The translations under genes and the position numbers were made by a program. Shown piece by piece: positions 31,325-38,043 of a stretch of DNA of 38,043 nucleotides (positions within the stretch are counted from its first letter, which is position 1; every line of letters begins with the position of its first letter). The notes below the pieces were generated by a model. That model searched no databases. It was not told the origin of the DNA and worked only from the letters and a program-made list of their open reading frames with translations. Where the stretch lies: the NCBI GenBank assembly GCA_002403455.1, contig DHHV01000050.1:3038-41080 (forward strand), read 5' to 3'. Source of the stretch: Hyphomonadaceae bacterium UBA4763. GTDB taxonomy: Bacteria; Pseudomonadota; Alphaproteobacteria; Caulobacterales; Aquidulcibacteraceae.

Positions 31325-32173
31325 TTATTGAGTGTCGATCGGCCGTGCAGGCAGACCGATGCTGTCCAAATAATACGCCAAAGTTGGCGATGGCCCATCG
31401 CCCGTAAACCAAGATGCATTGAGCCGTGGAGCCTTGCGCGCTTGCGCGTCCAGAGCAGGCAACGCCGTTAATATCTCGCGCGTGCGCCGGGCGATCGCCG
31501 CGCCTGAATCAACAAACGTGATGTCGGGGCCGACGAGCTCGGCAAGGCGCGACCGCAGCAGCGGGAAATGCGTGCAGGCGAGCACGATGACATCCATCGC
31601 CGCGCTATCGGGCTGGCTGCGCAAGGGCGCGATCGCGGCGGACAAGGCCGCATCCGAGACCGCTTCGCCCGCCATGAAATGCTCAGCCAGGCGCACCAGG
31701 TCTTGCGAGCCATGCCGCAGAACGCGGCAATCCTTGGCGTGCGTTTCGATCAGGCGATCGGTATAGGGCCGGGCGATCGTGCCGGGCGTCGCCAACAGCC
31801 CGATGACGCGCGCCCGCGATTGCGCCGCCGCCGGCTTGATGGCGGGGACGGTGCCGATCACCGGAACGGAGAGAGCGGCGCGGATTTCTTCGAGCGCGAT
31901 GGTTGAGGCGGTGTTGCAGGCGATGACGACGACATCGGCGCGCGCTTTCGCCGTTAAATCGCGCAGCAAAGAAGGCAGGCGATCAATCAGCGCCTGATCG
32001 GACTTGTCGCCATAGGGAAAAAATGCGCTGTCGGCGACATAAAGCAGCGGCAGATCGGGCAGCAGCGCGCGGATTTCGTGCGCCACGGAGAGGCCGCCAA
32101 CGCCTGAATCAAACACCAGCGCTTGCCGGTTGGCAAAGCTGGCGGACGGGAAGGAGAGGGGCGATGCGCTCAT
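31325..32173 (-). CDS. murI: glutamate racemase
   Basis: MurI makes D-glutamate for peptidoglycan. The 282-residue protein has both catalytic cysteines, Cys86 in VIACNTAS and Cys200 in VLACTHFPLL, the nearby His202 and Asp22 in VFDSGVGGLSV. YVADSAFFPYGDKS is also characteristic. The N-terminal 15 residues are extra relative to many homologues, but ATG 32173 is the only good start in the region. It is convergent with the second AhpD-like gene. The aguBA genes lie upstream on the same strand with only 34 nt between, so they may share a transcript. Confidence 0.95.
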   Translation of the reverse strand: MSASPLSFPSASFANRQALVFDSGVGGLSVAHEIRALLPDLPLLYVADSAFFPYGDKSDQALIDRLPSLLRDLTAKARADVVVIACNTASTIALEEIRAALSVPVIGTVPAIKPAAAQSRARVIGLLATPGTIARPYTDRLIETHAKDCRVLRHGSQDLVRLAEHFMAGEAVSDAALSAAIAPLRSQPDSAAMDVIVLACTHFPLLRSRLAELVGPDITFVDSGAAIARRTREILTALPALDAQARKAPRLNASWFTGDGPSPTLAYYLDSIGLPARPIDTQ

Positions 32174-32207
32174 TGTGGGGCCGAATTCGATAGCGCGACC
32201 CTCTTAG

Positions 32208-33056
32208 TTACCCCTCACGCAATATTCCATAAAGATCGGTGCGACGGTCGCGGAAAAAACCCCAGGCGGCGCGATGGCGATCGAGGAAATCAAGATCGAC
32301 GTTGGCGGCGATAAAGCCGGTTTCCTCGGCGCCAAAGGAGGCGACGAGGTCGCCGCGATGATCGGCAATGAAGGAATGGCCATAAAAGACTTGCGCGGGT
32401 TCTGGTCCAATGCGGTTGGCGGCGACGACCGGAATGATATTGGCGACGGCATGGCCCTGCATCACCCGCCGCCAGGGCGCGGCGGTGTCCAGCGTTGCAT
32501 CATGCGGTTCGGAGCCGATCGCGGTCGGATAGAACAAGACTTCGGCGCCTTGCAAGGTCATGGCGCGCGCGGCTTCCGGATACCATTGGTCCCAGCAAAT
32601 GCCGACGCCGATGCGGGCAAAACGGGTCGACCAGACGCGAAAACCGGTATCGCCGGGGCGGAAATAATATTTCTCTTGATAGCCCGGGCCGTCGGGAATG
32701 TGGCTCTTGCGATAAACCCCTAAAGGCGCGCCATCGGCGTCGATGATGACGATCGAGTTGAAGAAACGTTGGCCGTCGCGCTCGAAGATCGAAACGGGCA
32801 AAACGACGCCAAGCTCGGCCGCCAATGGCGCCAGTTTTTCAACGCATGCATGGGTGCGCCAGGGGAAGGCAAAGCCGAACCAGCGTTCTTCTTGCGTGCG
32901 GCAGAAATAGGGGCCTTGAAATAATTCCGGCGCCAGAATGATCTGCGCGCCATCGGCGGCGGCAGCGCGGATATGCGCTTCGACAATCGCGAGATTGGTC
33001 TCGATGTCTTCGGACGGGAAGGCCGCTTGGATAGCGGCGACGCGCAAAGGTCGCAT
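32208..33056 (-). CDS. aguB: N-carbamoylputrescine amidase
   Basis: Carbon-nitrogen hydrolase of 282 residues that converts N-carbamoylputrescine to putrescine, CO2 and ammonia. The nitrilase triad is Glu44 (APELFQGPYF), Lys117 (VYRKSHIPDG) and Cys154 (GICWDQWYPE). GYQEKYYFRPGDTGF and PTAIGSEPHD are typical of AguB rather than of general amidases. ATG 33056 has GGAAG about 9 nt upstream and lies 14 nt after the aguA stop. With aguA it completes the two-step agmatine-to-putrescine route. Confidence 0.95.
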   Translation of the reverse strand: MRPLRVAAIQAAFPSEDIETNLAIVEAHIRAAAADGAQIILAPELFQGPYFCRTQEERWFGFAFPWRTHACVEKLAPLAAELGVVLPVSIFERDGQRFFNSIVIIDADGAPLGVYRKSHIPDGPGYQEKYYFRPGDTGFRVWSTRFARIGVGICWDQWYPEAARAMTLQGAEVLFYPTAIGSEPHDATLDTAAPWRRVMQGHAVANIIPVVAANRIGPEPAQVFYGHSFIADHRGDLVASFGAEETGFIAANVDLDFLDRHRAAWGFFRDRRTDLYGILREG

Positions 33057-33070
33057 GAGGAGGCTTCCGG

Positions 33071-34099
33071 TTAGGGCGCGAGAAGGGCCGGCTGTTGCTG
33101 AGTGATGCAATGGAAGGCGCCGCCGCCGGTCAGCAAGAACCGGGCCGGCAGGCCGATGACGCGCCGTCCGGGAAACAAAGGCGCGAGAGCGGCGATCGCC
33201 CCGGCGCTGGACGGGGTTTCATAGATCGGCACGATGACGCTGGCATTGCCGATGATGAAATTCATATGCGAGGCGGGGGCGGGATCGCCGTCCGCGTCTT
33301 CGACAAGGCCCGGCGAGGGGATCGTGATGATGTGGAAAGGCCGCCCCGAACCGTCGCGCGCGGCGCGCAAGCGATCCTCGATCGCGCGCAAGATATCAGC
33401 GTTTGGATCGCCGGGCGCCGGGCTTTGGCACAAGATCACATCGCTGGCGATAAAGCGGGCGAGATTGTCGATGTGGCCATCGGTGTGGTCATTGGCGAGG
33501 CCCTCGTCGAGCCAAATCACTTCGGTGATCCCCAAAGCGGCGCGCAAGGCGGTCTCGGCGGCGGCGTCCGACGTCCAGCCCGGATTACGGTTGGGGTTGA
33601 GCAGGCATTGCCGGGTGGTCAGGGCGATTCCGGCGCCGTTAAGCTCGATCGCGCCGCCCTCCAGTACGAAATCATGGCTGTCGAACGGGGTTTGGGCCTT
33701 TGCGGCGAGGCGCTCGGCAAGGTCGTCGTCATCGGGGAGCAGATATTTCGCGCCCCAGCCATTAAAGCGAAAGCCTTGCGCGCGGACCGCGCCGTCCTGG
33801 ACGGCGAAGATGGGGCCGGTGTCGCGTAGCCAAATATCGCCAAAGGCTTGGGCCCAGATCGTGGCGCGATCGCCGACGGCCGCTTGCGCCGCCGCGATGG
33901 CCGGCGCGCCATCGGCCAGCAGGATGACATGATCGCCGTGGCGGTCGCCATAAGGGGCGGCCAAGGCGCGCGCCATGGCGGCGGCCTCGGCTTGGGCGGG
34001 AACCAAGTCTTCTTCCCAGAGATCCGGATTGGACGGGAAAGCCGTCCACAGGGCCGCGTGCGGCGCCCATTCGGGCGGAATAAACGGGGAAGAGCTCAT
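33071..34099 (-). CDS. aguA: agmatine deiminase
   Basis: Hydrolyses agmatine to N-carbamoylputrescine and ammonia. The 342-residue peptidyl-arginine-deiminase fold protein shows the full pattern: MPPEW-like FIPPEWAPHAALWTAFPSN, FGDIWLRDTGPIF, VLEGGAIELNG, NDHTDGHIDNLARFI, and the nucleophile Cys331 in GGAFHCITQQQP. The ATG at 34099 begins MSSSPFIPPEW; the frame extends 17 codons upstream to another ATG, but the family N-terminus fits the shorter form. The first gene of the aguA-aguB pair. No arginine decarboxylase, which would supply agmatine, is in the window. Confidence 0.96.
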   Translation of the reverse strand: MSSSPFIPPEWAPHAALWTAFPSNPDLWEEDLVPAQAEAAAMARALAAPYGDRHGDHVILLADGAPAIAAAQAAVGDRATIWAQAFGDIWLRDTGPIFAVQDGAVRAQGFRFNGWGAKYLLPDDDDLAERLAAKAQTPFDSHDFVLEGGAIELNGAGIALTTRQCLLNPNRNPGWTSDAAAETALRAALGITEVIWLDEGLANDHTDGHIDNLARFIASDVILCQSPAPGDPNADILRAIEDRLRAARDGSGRPFHIITIPSPGLVEDADGDPAPASHMNFIIGNASVIVPIYETPSSAGAIAALAPLFPGRRVIGLPARFLLTGGGAFHCITQQQPALLAP

Positions 34100-34178
34100 G
34101 CGTGCATTTGTCTCGATCGGGTCGATGAAAAGGCCGCCCCAGATAAACATGGGGCCGGTGATTGCAAGCGCTGCAACG

Positions 34179-34207
34179 AAAAAGGGCGGACCAGACGGCC
34201 CGCCCTT
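34179..34207 (-). terminator. rho-independent terminator after the TonB-dependent receptor
   Basis: On the minus strand an 8-bp stem AAGGGCGG/CCGCCCTT, extended by three pairs (one G-T) around a 4-nt loop, is followed by a run of five T. It lies 24 nt downstream of the receptor stop and separates it from aguA. Confidence 0.8.
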
Positions 34208-34230
34208 GATCTTAAGCGATGCGCCAGCGC

Positions 34231-37200
34231 TTAGAAATCAAAGCGCAAGCCGACATTGACGCGCCACAGCGAGGGAAGCACGGAAATGAACGGGGCCAAG
34301 GTGCCCGGGTTGAATGAATCAAACTGGAAGACCGGCTGACCGGCGACCGTGGTATTCGTCACGTCGATCACGTCTTCGTTGAGTCCATTCTGAATGACAT
34401 CGTTGAAATCCGAGTCAATCAGATTGAGGAAGTTCTCAATATCGACCGTGAAGCGCCAGCGAATGCCTTTAACCGTCGGCAGGTCTTGCGAGAACCGCAG
34501 GTCAAGATCGAAAACGTTCGGCGAGCGAAGCGCGTTGCGCGGCACAAACGAACCGGCAAAACGGTCGAGATTGAAATCATCAACAAAAGCAAAGAACGCT
34601 GCTTGGTTGAAGGCTGGCGCAAACACCACATTCGGATCGTTCGGGCCAGTCGGGATGTAAAGCAGGAAACGGTCATTGCCTGCATCCGGCGCAAAATCAT
34701 TGTCGTCGAACACGAAGCTAAAAGGACGCCCCGAACGGAAGTTGAAGAACAGCCCGAAGCGCGTGTCGAGATCGCGCACCAGTTCTTGAACAAAGCTCAA
34801 GTTCAGGGTGATGTTATGTGCACGTTCGAAGCTGCTTTGCCCAATGCCCAGATTGTTCGGATCAAGCGTTGGGGTTCCGGTAAAGTTGGACGGAGCCACG
34901 GAGCTAAGCGACTGCGACCCGTCGGTGACGTCAGAGAAGCTATAACCGAAATTGATGTCGGCAGAGCCCGACCGCCCAAACAACGAATAGTCATAACCTT
35001 TTTGCAAGATCAGCGATACGGTTTGCGATGTTCCGCCCGACCCGTTGGTCAGAATAATATCTTGCGCATCGGTCGCCAGGTTGCTGAAGCAAGCAGCCGA
35101 GGTGTTCGAAAAGCCCAAACCGATCCCGTTGAAGGTCGCATTACAGCCGGCGCGCAGCGGTTCGACGTTGTCAAAAATTGGAATGCCAGCCGCGCCCGTC
35201 CCGGTGCGGGTCAGCGTAAGGTCAACGAAGCGGAACTCATTGCGCGTCTGTGACCGAATGTAGTCGATTTGGACATTCCAGTCATCGAACAACCCGTTCA
35301 GCGCGCCGCCGAAATCAGTGACGTGGGTCAAGCCAATATTGGCGCGCACCACCGACGCCAGTTCCAAATCCGGGTCGATGACGTCAATCCGGCCAAGGCC
35401 CTGCGCCGCCGAATTGGTGGCGATGGTTTGCAAGCAGGCCGGGATTTCAAATGGGCCGGTCGTGCCGAAATTGGTGTCGGCGACCGTGCAGGGCGCGATA
35501 TTGGTTGCGGCGATGCCTAAGCTGCCGCCGAAATTCGAGAAGGCGTTCGAAAACCACACGGTCGGGTCGCCGCCCGAGAAAACGCCCGCGCCGCCGCGGA
35601 ATGTCGTGCGACCGAAGAACTCAAACGGCGCATCCCAGGTGAAACCAAAGCGCGGCAGGAAGATGTCAAGACCGCCGAACCCTTGCGAATTGTCAAACCC
35701 ATAACGCTGCAGCACGAGGGGGTTTGAGGTTGGCGAGTCGCCGCTGATGTAGCGGTCATAGCGCAAACCTAACAGCAAGGTCAGATTGTCCGTAAATTGG
35801 AACTCGTCCTGAAGATAAATGCTGTGGATCGAGCGCGAGAAGTTCGCCGCCGCCGCGTTCACATCGCCATTGATCGGCGATTGAATGAACACACCCGCCA
35901 CATTGCCGCTCAGCAAGTTGGCCGAGGGAATGCCACCGCCCGGGGCCGCTGGGAAGAACGTGCCGGTGGTTGCTTGTCCCGCCGCCAAGGCCGCGATGTC
36001 TTGGAAAACGATCGAGCCGGTGGCGTTTTGAATGAACAGGTTGAACACATCGAGTTGGTTCAACTCATAGCCGGCGGTGAAGTTGTGACGCCCAAAGGTG
36101 TAATCTACCTTCGCCTTGACTTGGTCGATTTGGGTGTCGAGGTCATTGGCGGTGCGCGACACGCCGGGACCCGCGACAACTTGGCTGACTTCGCCAGCGG
36201 CAATGACGCCGTTGCCGTTTACGTCATTGCTGACCGCGACGATAATCCGGGGGATCGGGTTGCCGTCCTGCAATTCGCCGCCGCCGATCGGACCTTGCAA
36301 ATCGATGACGTCAGAACGCGAGAAGTTAATCTCGGTGCTGAGATTTTGCGTCCATTGCGAGAACAAACGGGCCGAGTAAAGGCGTGATTCGGTGCCCGAA
36401 ATTTCGAAATTGTTCAAAAAGCCAAAGTTGAAATTGCCATTGTCCTCTTCGTCGATAAAGACTTCATTTTGGCGCAAATAGGTGAAGGCTAGGCGATGAT
36501 TGTCAGTGATGTTCCAGTCAACGCGGCCAAGGATGCGGCGGCTGGTTTCAGAAAATTGCTCGGCGATCCCGCCGGTGTCAAAGCCGCGCGCTTCCAAGAT
36601 CGATTGGATTTGCTGCACGTCCGACAACAGCACGTTCGGCTGCGGCACCCCGAAGCCGGCGCCGGTCGGCGCGTTCTCGACGATATCGGTACCGGTGAAT
36701 TGTTCAAACGACCCGAAGAAGAACAATTTGTCCTTGATCACCGGGCCGCCAAAGGTCGCGCCATAGCGGAAATCCCGGAAGGGTTGGCCGCCAAAATTGA
36801 TATCATTGCTGTCATTGCCGGTCAGGCTGGCCGAGGTGAAGGTGGCGAAACCCGAACCCGAAAATTCGTTCGTGCCGCCTTTGGTAACAAGGTTGATCGC
36901 GCAACCCGTGAACTGGCCATATTCGACGTCGAACGGCGCAAATTCCACGGCGGTCTCGCGCACCGAATCGAAGGGCAGGAAGAAGACGTTGCGGTTGGGA
37001 AAGCCCGACGCGTTAAGGCCAAAGGTGTCGGCGGTGCGGACGCCGTCGACGGTGACCGAATTGAACCGGTTATTAGAGCCGACGCAGCTGATCGAGTTGG
37101 AATTTGATCCGTCGATGATGACGCGCGGGTCAAGCCGAATGATGTCGCGAATGTCGCGAGCGACTGACGGCAAGCTTTCGATGACTTCGAGGCTGAATGA

Positions 37201-37626
37201 GCTCGCCGGGCCGAGCGCCAGTTCGGAAACGACCTGACGGGCGGCGACCACCGTGACGGTGTCTTGGCGCAATTCGCCTTCGCCCAAAGTGAGGTTCAGC
37301 GCCGTGTCGCGCGACAATTCAACCGCAACGCCTTCGACGCGGGTCGCGGTGAAGCCTTGCGCTTCGATCGTGACCGTGTAGGGGCCGCCGATTTCCAAAC
37401 CGGAGGCTTGGAAAAGACCAGAATTTGACGTGCGCACTTGCACGGTGCGGTTGGTGCGGCCGTCAACAATCGTGACAGTGGCGTTGGAGACGGCGGCGCC
37501 GGTCGCGTTTTCGACCGAGCCGCGAATAATGCCGGTGGTGGTTTGCGCGATGGCGGCAGGCGCCGCCATGGCCAGCGCCAGCGTCGTTACCGCCGCGCCA
37601 TAAGACAATTTCCGTAAATTGATCAT
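34231..37626 (-). CDS. Oar-like TonB-dependent outer membrane receptor
   Basis: 1131-residue outer-membrane transporter or adhesin. Signal peptide 1-27 (AAPAAIA cut before QTTTG). Residues about 29-115 form a carboxypeptidase-regulatory-like beta domain (GIIRGSVENATGAAVSNATV, GLFQASGLEIGGPYTVTIEA). A TonB-box-like QDTVTVVAAR is at 121-130, then the plug (IESLPSVARDIRDIIRLDPR, RFNSVTVDGVRTADTFGLN, INLVTKGGTNEFSGSGFA). The rest is barrel, ending in VGLRFDF with terminal Phe as expected for BAM insertion. The domain order matches Oar proteins. Substrate unknown; relatives take up oligopeptides or protein fragments. ATG 37626 (MINLRKLSYGAAV) has AGAGGGG upstream and gives a proper signal; an ATG 14 codons earlier is rejected. 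Composition is richer in Asn, Phe and Thr than its neighbours, as usual for these barrels. Confidence 0.93.
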   Translation of the reverse strand: MINLRKLSYGAAVTTLALAMAAPAAIAQTTTGIIRGSVENATGAAVSNATVTIVDGRTNRTVQVRTSNSGLFQASGLEIGGPYTVTIEAQGFTATRVEGVAVELSRDTALNLTLGEGELRQDTVTVVAARQVVSELALGPASSFSLEVIESLPSVARDIRDIIRLDPRVIIDGSNSNSISCVGSNNRFNSVTVDGVRTADTFGLNASGFPNRNVFFLPFDSVRETAVEFAPFDVEYGQFTGCAINLVTKGGTNEFSGSGFATFTSASLTGNDSNDINFGGQPFRDFRYGATFGGPVIKDKLFFFGSFEQFTGTDIVENAPTGAGFGVPQPNVLLSDVQQIQSILEARGFDTGGIAEQFSETSRRILGRVDWNITDNHRLAFTYLRQNEVFIDEEDNGNFNFGFLNNFEISGTESRLYSARLFSQWTQNLSTEINFSRSDVIDLQGPIGGGELQDGNPIPRIIVAVSNDVNGNGVIAAGEVSQVVAGPGVSRTANDLDTQIDQVKAKVDYTFGRHNFTAGYELNQLDVFNLFIQNATGSIVFQDIAALAAGQATTGTFFPAAPGGGIPSANLLSGNVAGVFIQSPINGDVNAAAANFSRSIHSIYLQDEFQFTDNLTLLLGLRYDRYISGDSPTSNPLVLQRYGFDNSQGFGGLDIFLPRFGFTWDAPFEFFGRTTFRGGAGVFSGGDPTVWFSNAFSNFGGSLGIAATNIAPCTVADTNFGTTGPFEIPACLQTIATNSAAQGLGRIDVIDPDLELASVVRANIGLTHVTDFGGALNGLFDDWNVQIDYIRSQTRNEFRFVDLTLTRTGTGAAGIPIFDNVEPLRAGCNATFNGIGLGFSNTSAACFSNLATDAQDIILTNGSGGTSQTVSLILQKGYDYSLFGRSGSADINFGYSFSDVTDGSQSLSSVAPSNFTGTPTLDPNNLGIGQSSFERAHNITLNLSFVQELVRDLDTRFGLFFNFRSGRPFSFVFDDNDFAPDAGNDRFLLYIPTGPNDPNVVFAPAFNQAAFFAFVDDFNLDRFAGSFVPRNALRSPNVFDLDLRFSQDLPTVKGIRWRFTVDIENFLNLIDSDFNDVIQNGLNEDVIDVTNTTVAGQPVFQFDSFNPGTLAPFISVLPSLWRVNVGLRFDF

Positions 37627-38043
37627 CGTGAGCCCCTCTTTTGCGTGAGCGTGCGACGGGAATTGCACACTCGTTCGTGACTTGAGCGGCGCGATAATCG
37701 TGAGCGTTGACGATTCATTGACGAAAATATGAAGGTTTTGTAACGAACTTCGCGGTCGGGCTTCCGAAGGAAGAGGCCTTGCACGACGGGCGCATGACCC
37801 ATGCGGGCGATGATTAAACCACGCTAATCGCTTGATTTGCAGGAAGAGTTGCGGGGGGCTGCAGCGCAGCGGTCAACTTTGAAAACATCCGTTGGCGGTT
37901 GAATTCAAGGCTCTCGCGATAAGTTGTGAGAATGGAAACCTTCGCGCCTGCAACGTCTGTTTGCGCCCCGCCTGTTGCATGTTTCACACATCTATCTAAG
38001 CCGCAGGGGGAATGGGGGGCCATGCGTCGAATCGATTCAACAC
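37627..38043. other. 417-nt region upstream of the TonB-dependent receptor, no supported gene
   Basis: This stretch ends at the window edge. It holds the receptor's leader and promoter. Near 37707-37723 two TTGACG hexamers lie 11 bp apart, one helical turn, with a GATTC between them, as for tandem half-sites of a regulator. A GATTAT read on the minus strand (about 37698-37693) could be the -10 box. A 69-codon open frame at 37814-38023 (-) has no homology I know, no good ribosome site and an unusual composition; I do not call it. At the far right is a palindrome, listed separately. Confidence 0.5.
38029..38038. promoter_or_regulatory. palindrome GAATCGATTC, possible LacI-family operator or paired GANTC sites
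   Basis: A perfect 10-bp palindrome with a central CG, the shape of many LacI-family operators in Alphaproteobacteria. It also contains two overlapping-strand GANTC sites (CcrM methylation sites, if the host has CcrM). The gene it would control is outside the window or is the receptor 400 bp away. Confidence 0.3.

Noticed and set aside
34486..35253. Plus-strand open frame of 255 codons opposite the TonB-dependent receptor
   Set aside because: Antisense shadow of the barrel-coding sequence, without recognisable domain or ribosome site.
37814..38023. 69-codon minus-strand frame upstream of the receptor
   Set aside because: No homology recognised, no ribosome site, and it lies in a probable regulatory region.

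Overview
The window is a 38 kb piece of a GC-rich (roughly 60-65%) chromosome. It looks like ordinary, densely packed chromosome rather than plasmid or phage: genes lie on both strands, many with stop/start overlaps of 4 nt, and there are no rRNA or tRNA genes, transposases or CRISPR arrays. The gene set points to an alphaproteobacterium. Pointers are rpoZ-rsh-pyrE-acpS, the N-degron leucyltransferase bpt, a TRAP DctPQM system of the 2-oxo acid/TakP type, an Oar-like TonB-dependent receptor, a DhlA-type haloalkane dehalogenase and a cobTSC cluster. Caulobacterales/Hyphomonadaceae is my best guess, but that is inference. No origin or attachment site was recognised.

Layout. 1-2784 (-): TRAP transporter dctP-dctQ-dctM, cut by the left edge in dctM. 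2822-3565 (-): bpt. 3737-6064 (+): cobT-cobS-cobC, late cobalamin nucleotide-loop assembly. 6120-7750 (+): two uncharacterised lipoproteins. 7799-10603 (-): an inorganic-carbon-like operon of a cysteine-free ArsR-type regulator, a beta carbonic anhydrase and a SulP anion transporter, preceded by two palindromes. 10732-15821 (+): a MATE exporter, then a ferric-iron ABC transporter (binding lipoprotein, fused permease, ATPase). 15841-19116 (-): a leucine/valine-type amino acid dehydrogenase, a methyltransferase-like protein and a lipoprotein alpha/beta hydrolase.

19066-21243: a Phd-type antitoxin/PIN toxin pair (+) lies between two direct copies of the 3' end of a uracil-DNA glycosylase gene. 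One copy is the live gene (followed on the minus strand order by its partner, a secreted rhodanese, upstream); the other is a decayed fragment that now overlaps the start of the hydrolase gene. 21318-24972 (+): rpoZ, rsh (ppGpp synthetase/hydrolase), pyrE, acpS. 24985-28673 (-): a membrane-anchored SRPBCC/GyrI-like protein, a thiolase, a DhlA-like dehalogenase and a small secreted protein. 28898-29891: divergent mini-fliN (-) and lipB (+). 30041-31322 (+): two CxxC AhpD-like proteins separated by a strong terminator. 31325-34099 (-): murI, then aguB and aguA (agmatine to putrescine). 34231-37626 (-): a large Oar-like TonB-dependent receptor with its own terminator, followed by about 400 bp of upstream regulatory DNA to the right edge.

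Most genes are recognisable housekeeping or transport functions. The points most worth a second look are the ArsR-carbonic anhydrase-SulP operon with its paired palindromes, the toxin-antitoxin module flanked by duplicated glycosylase tails (with the hydrolase N-terminus read from the duplicated DNA in another frame), the strong excess of the octamer GCGATCGC (a HIP1-like word outside cyanobacteria), and a DhlA homologue that lacks the cap-domain insertion of the classical enzyme. I did not find a clearly new multi-gene system.
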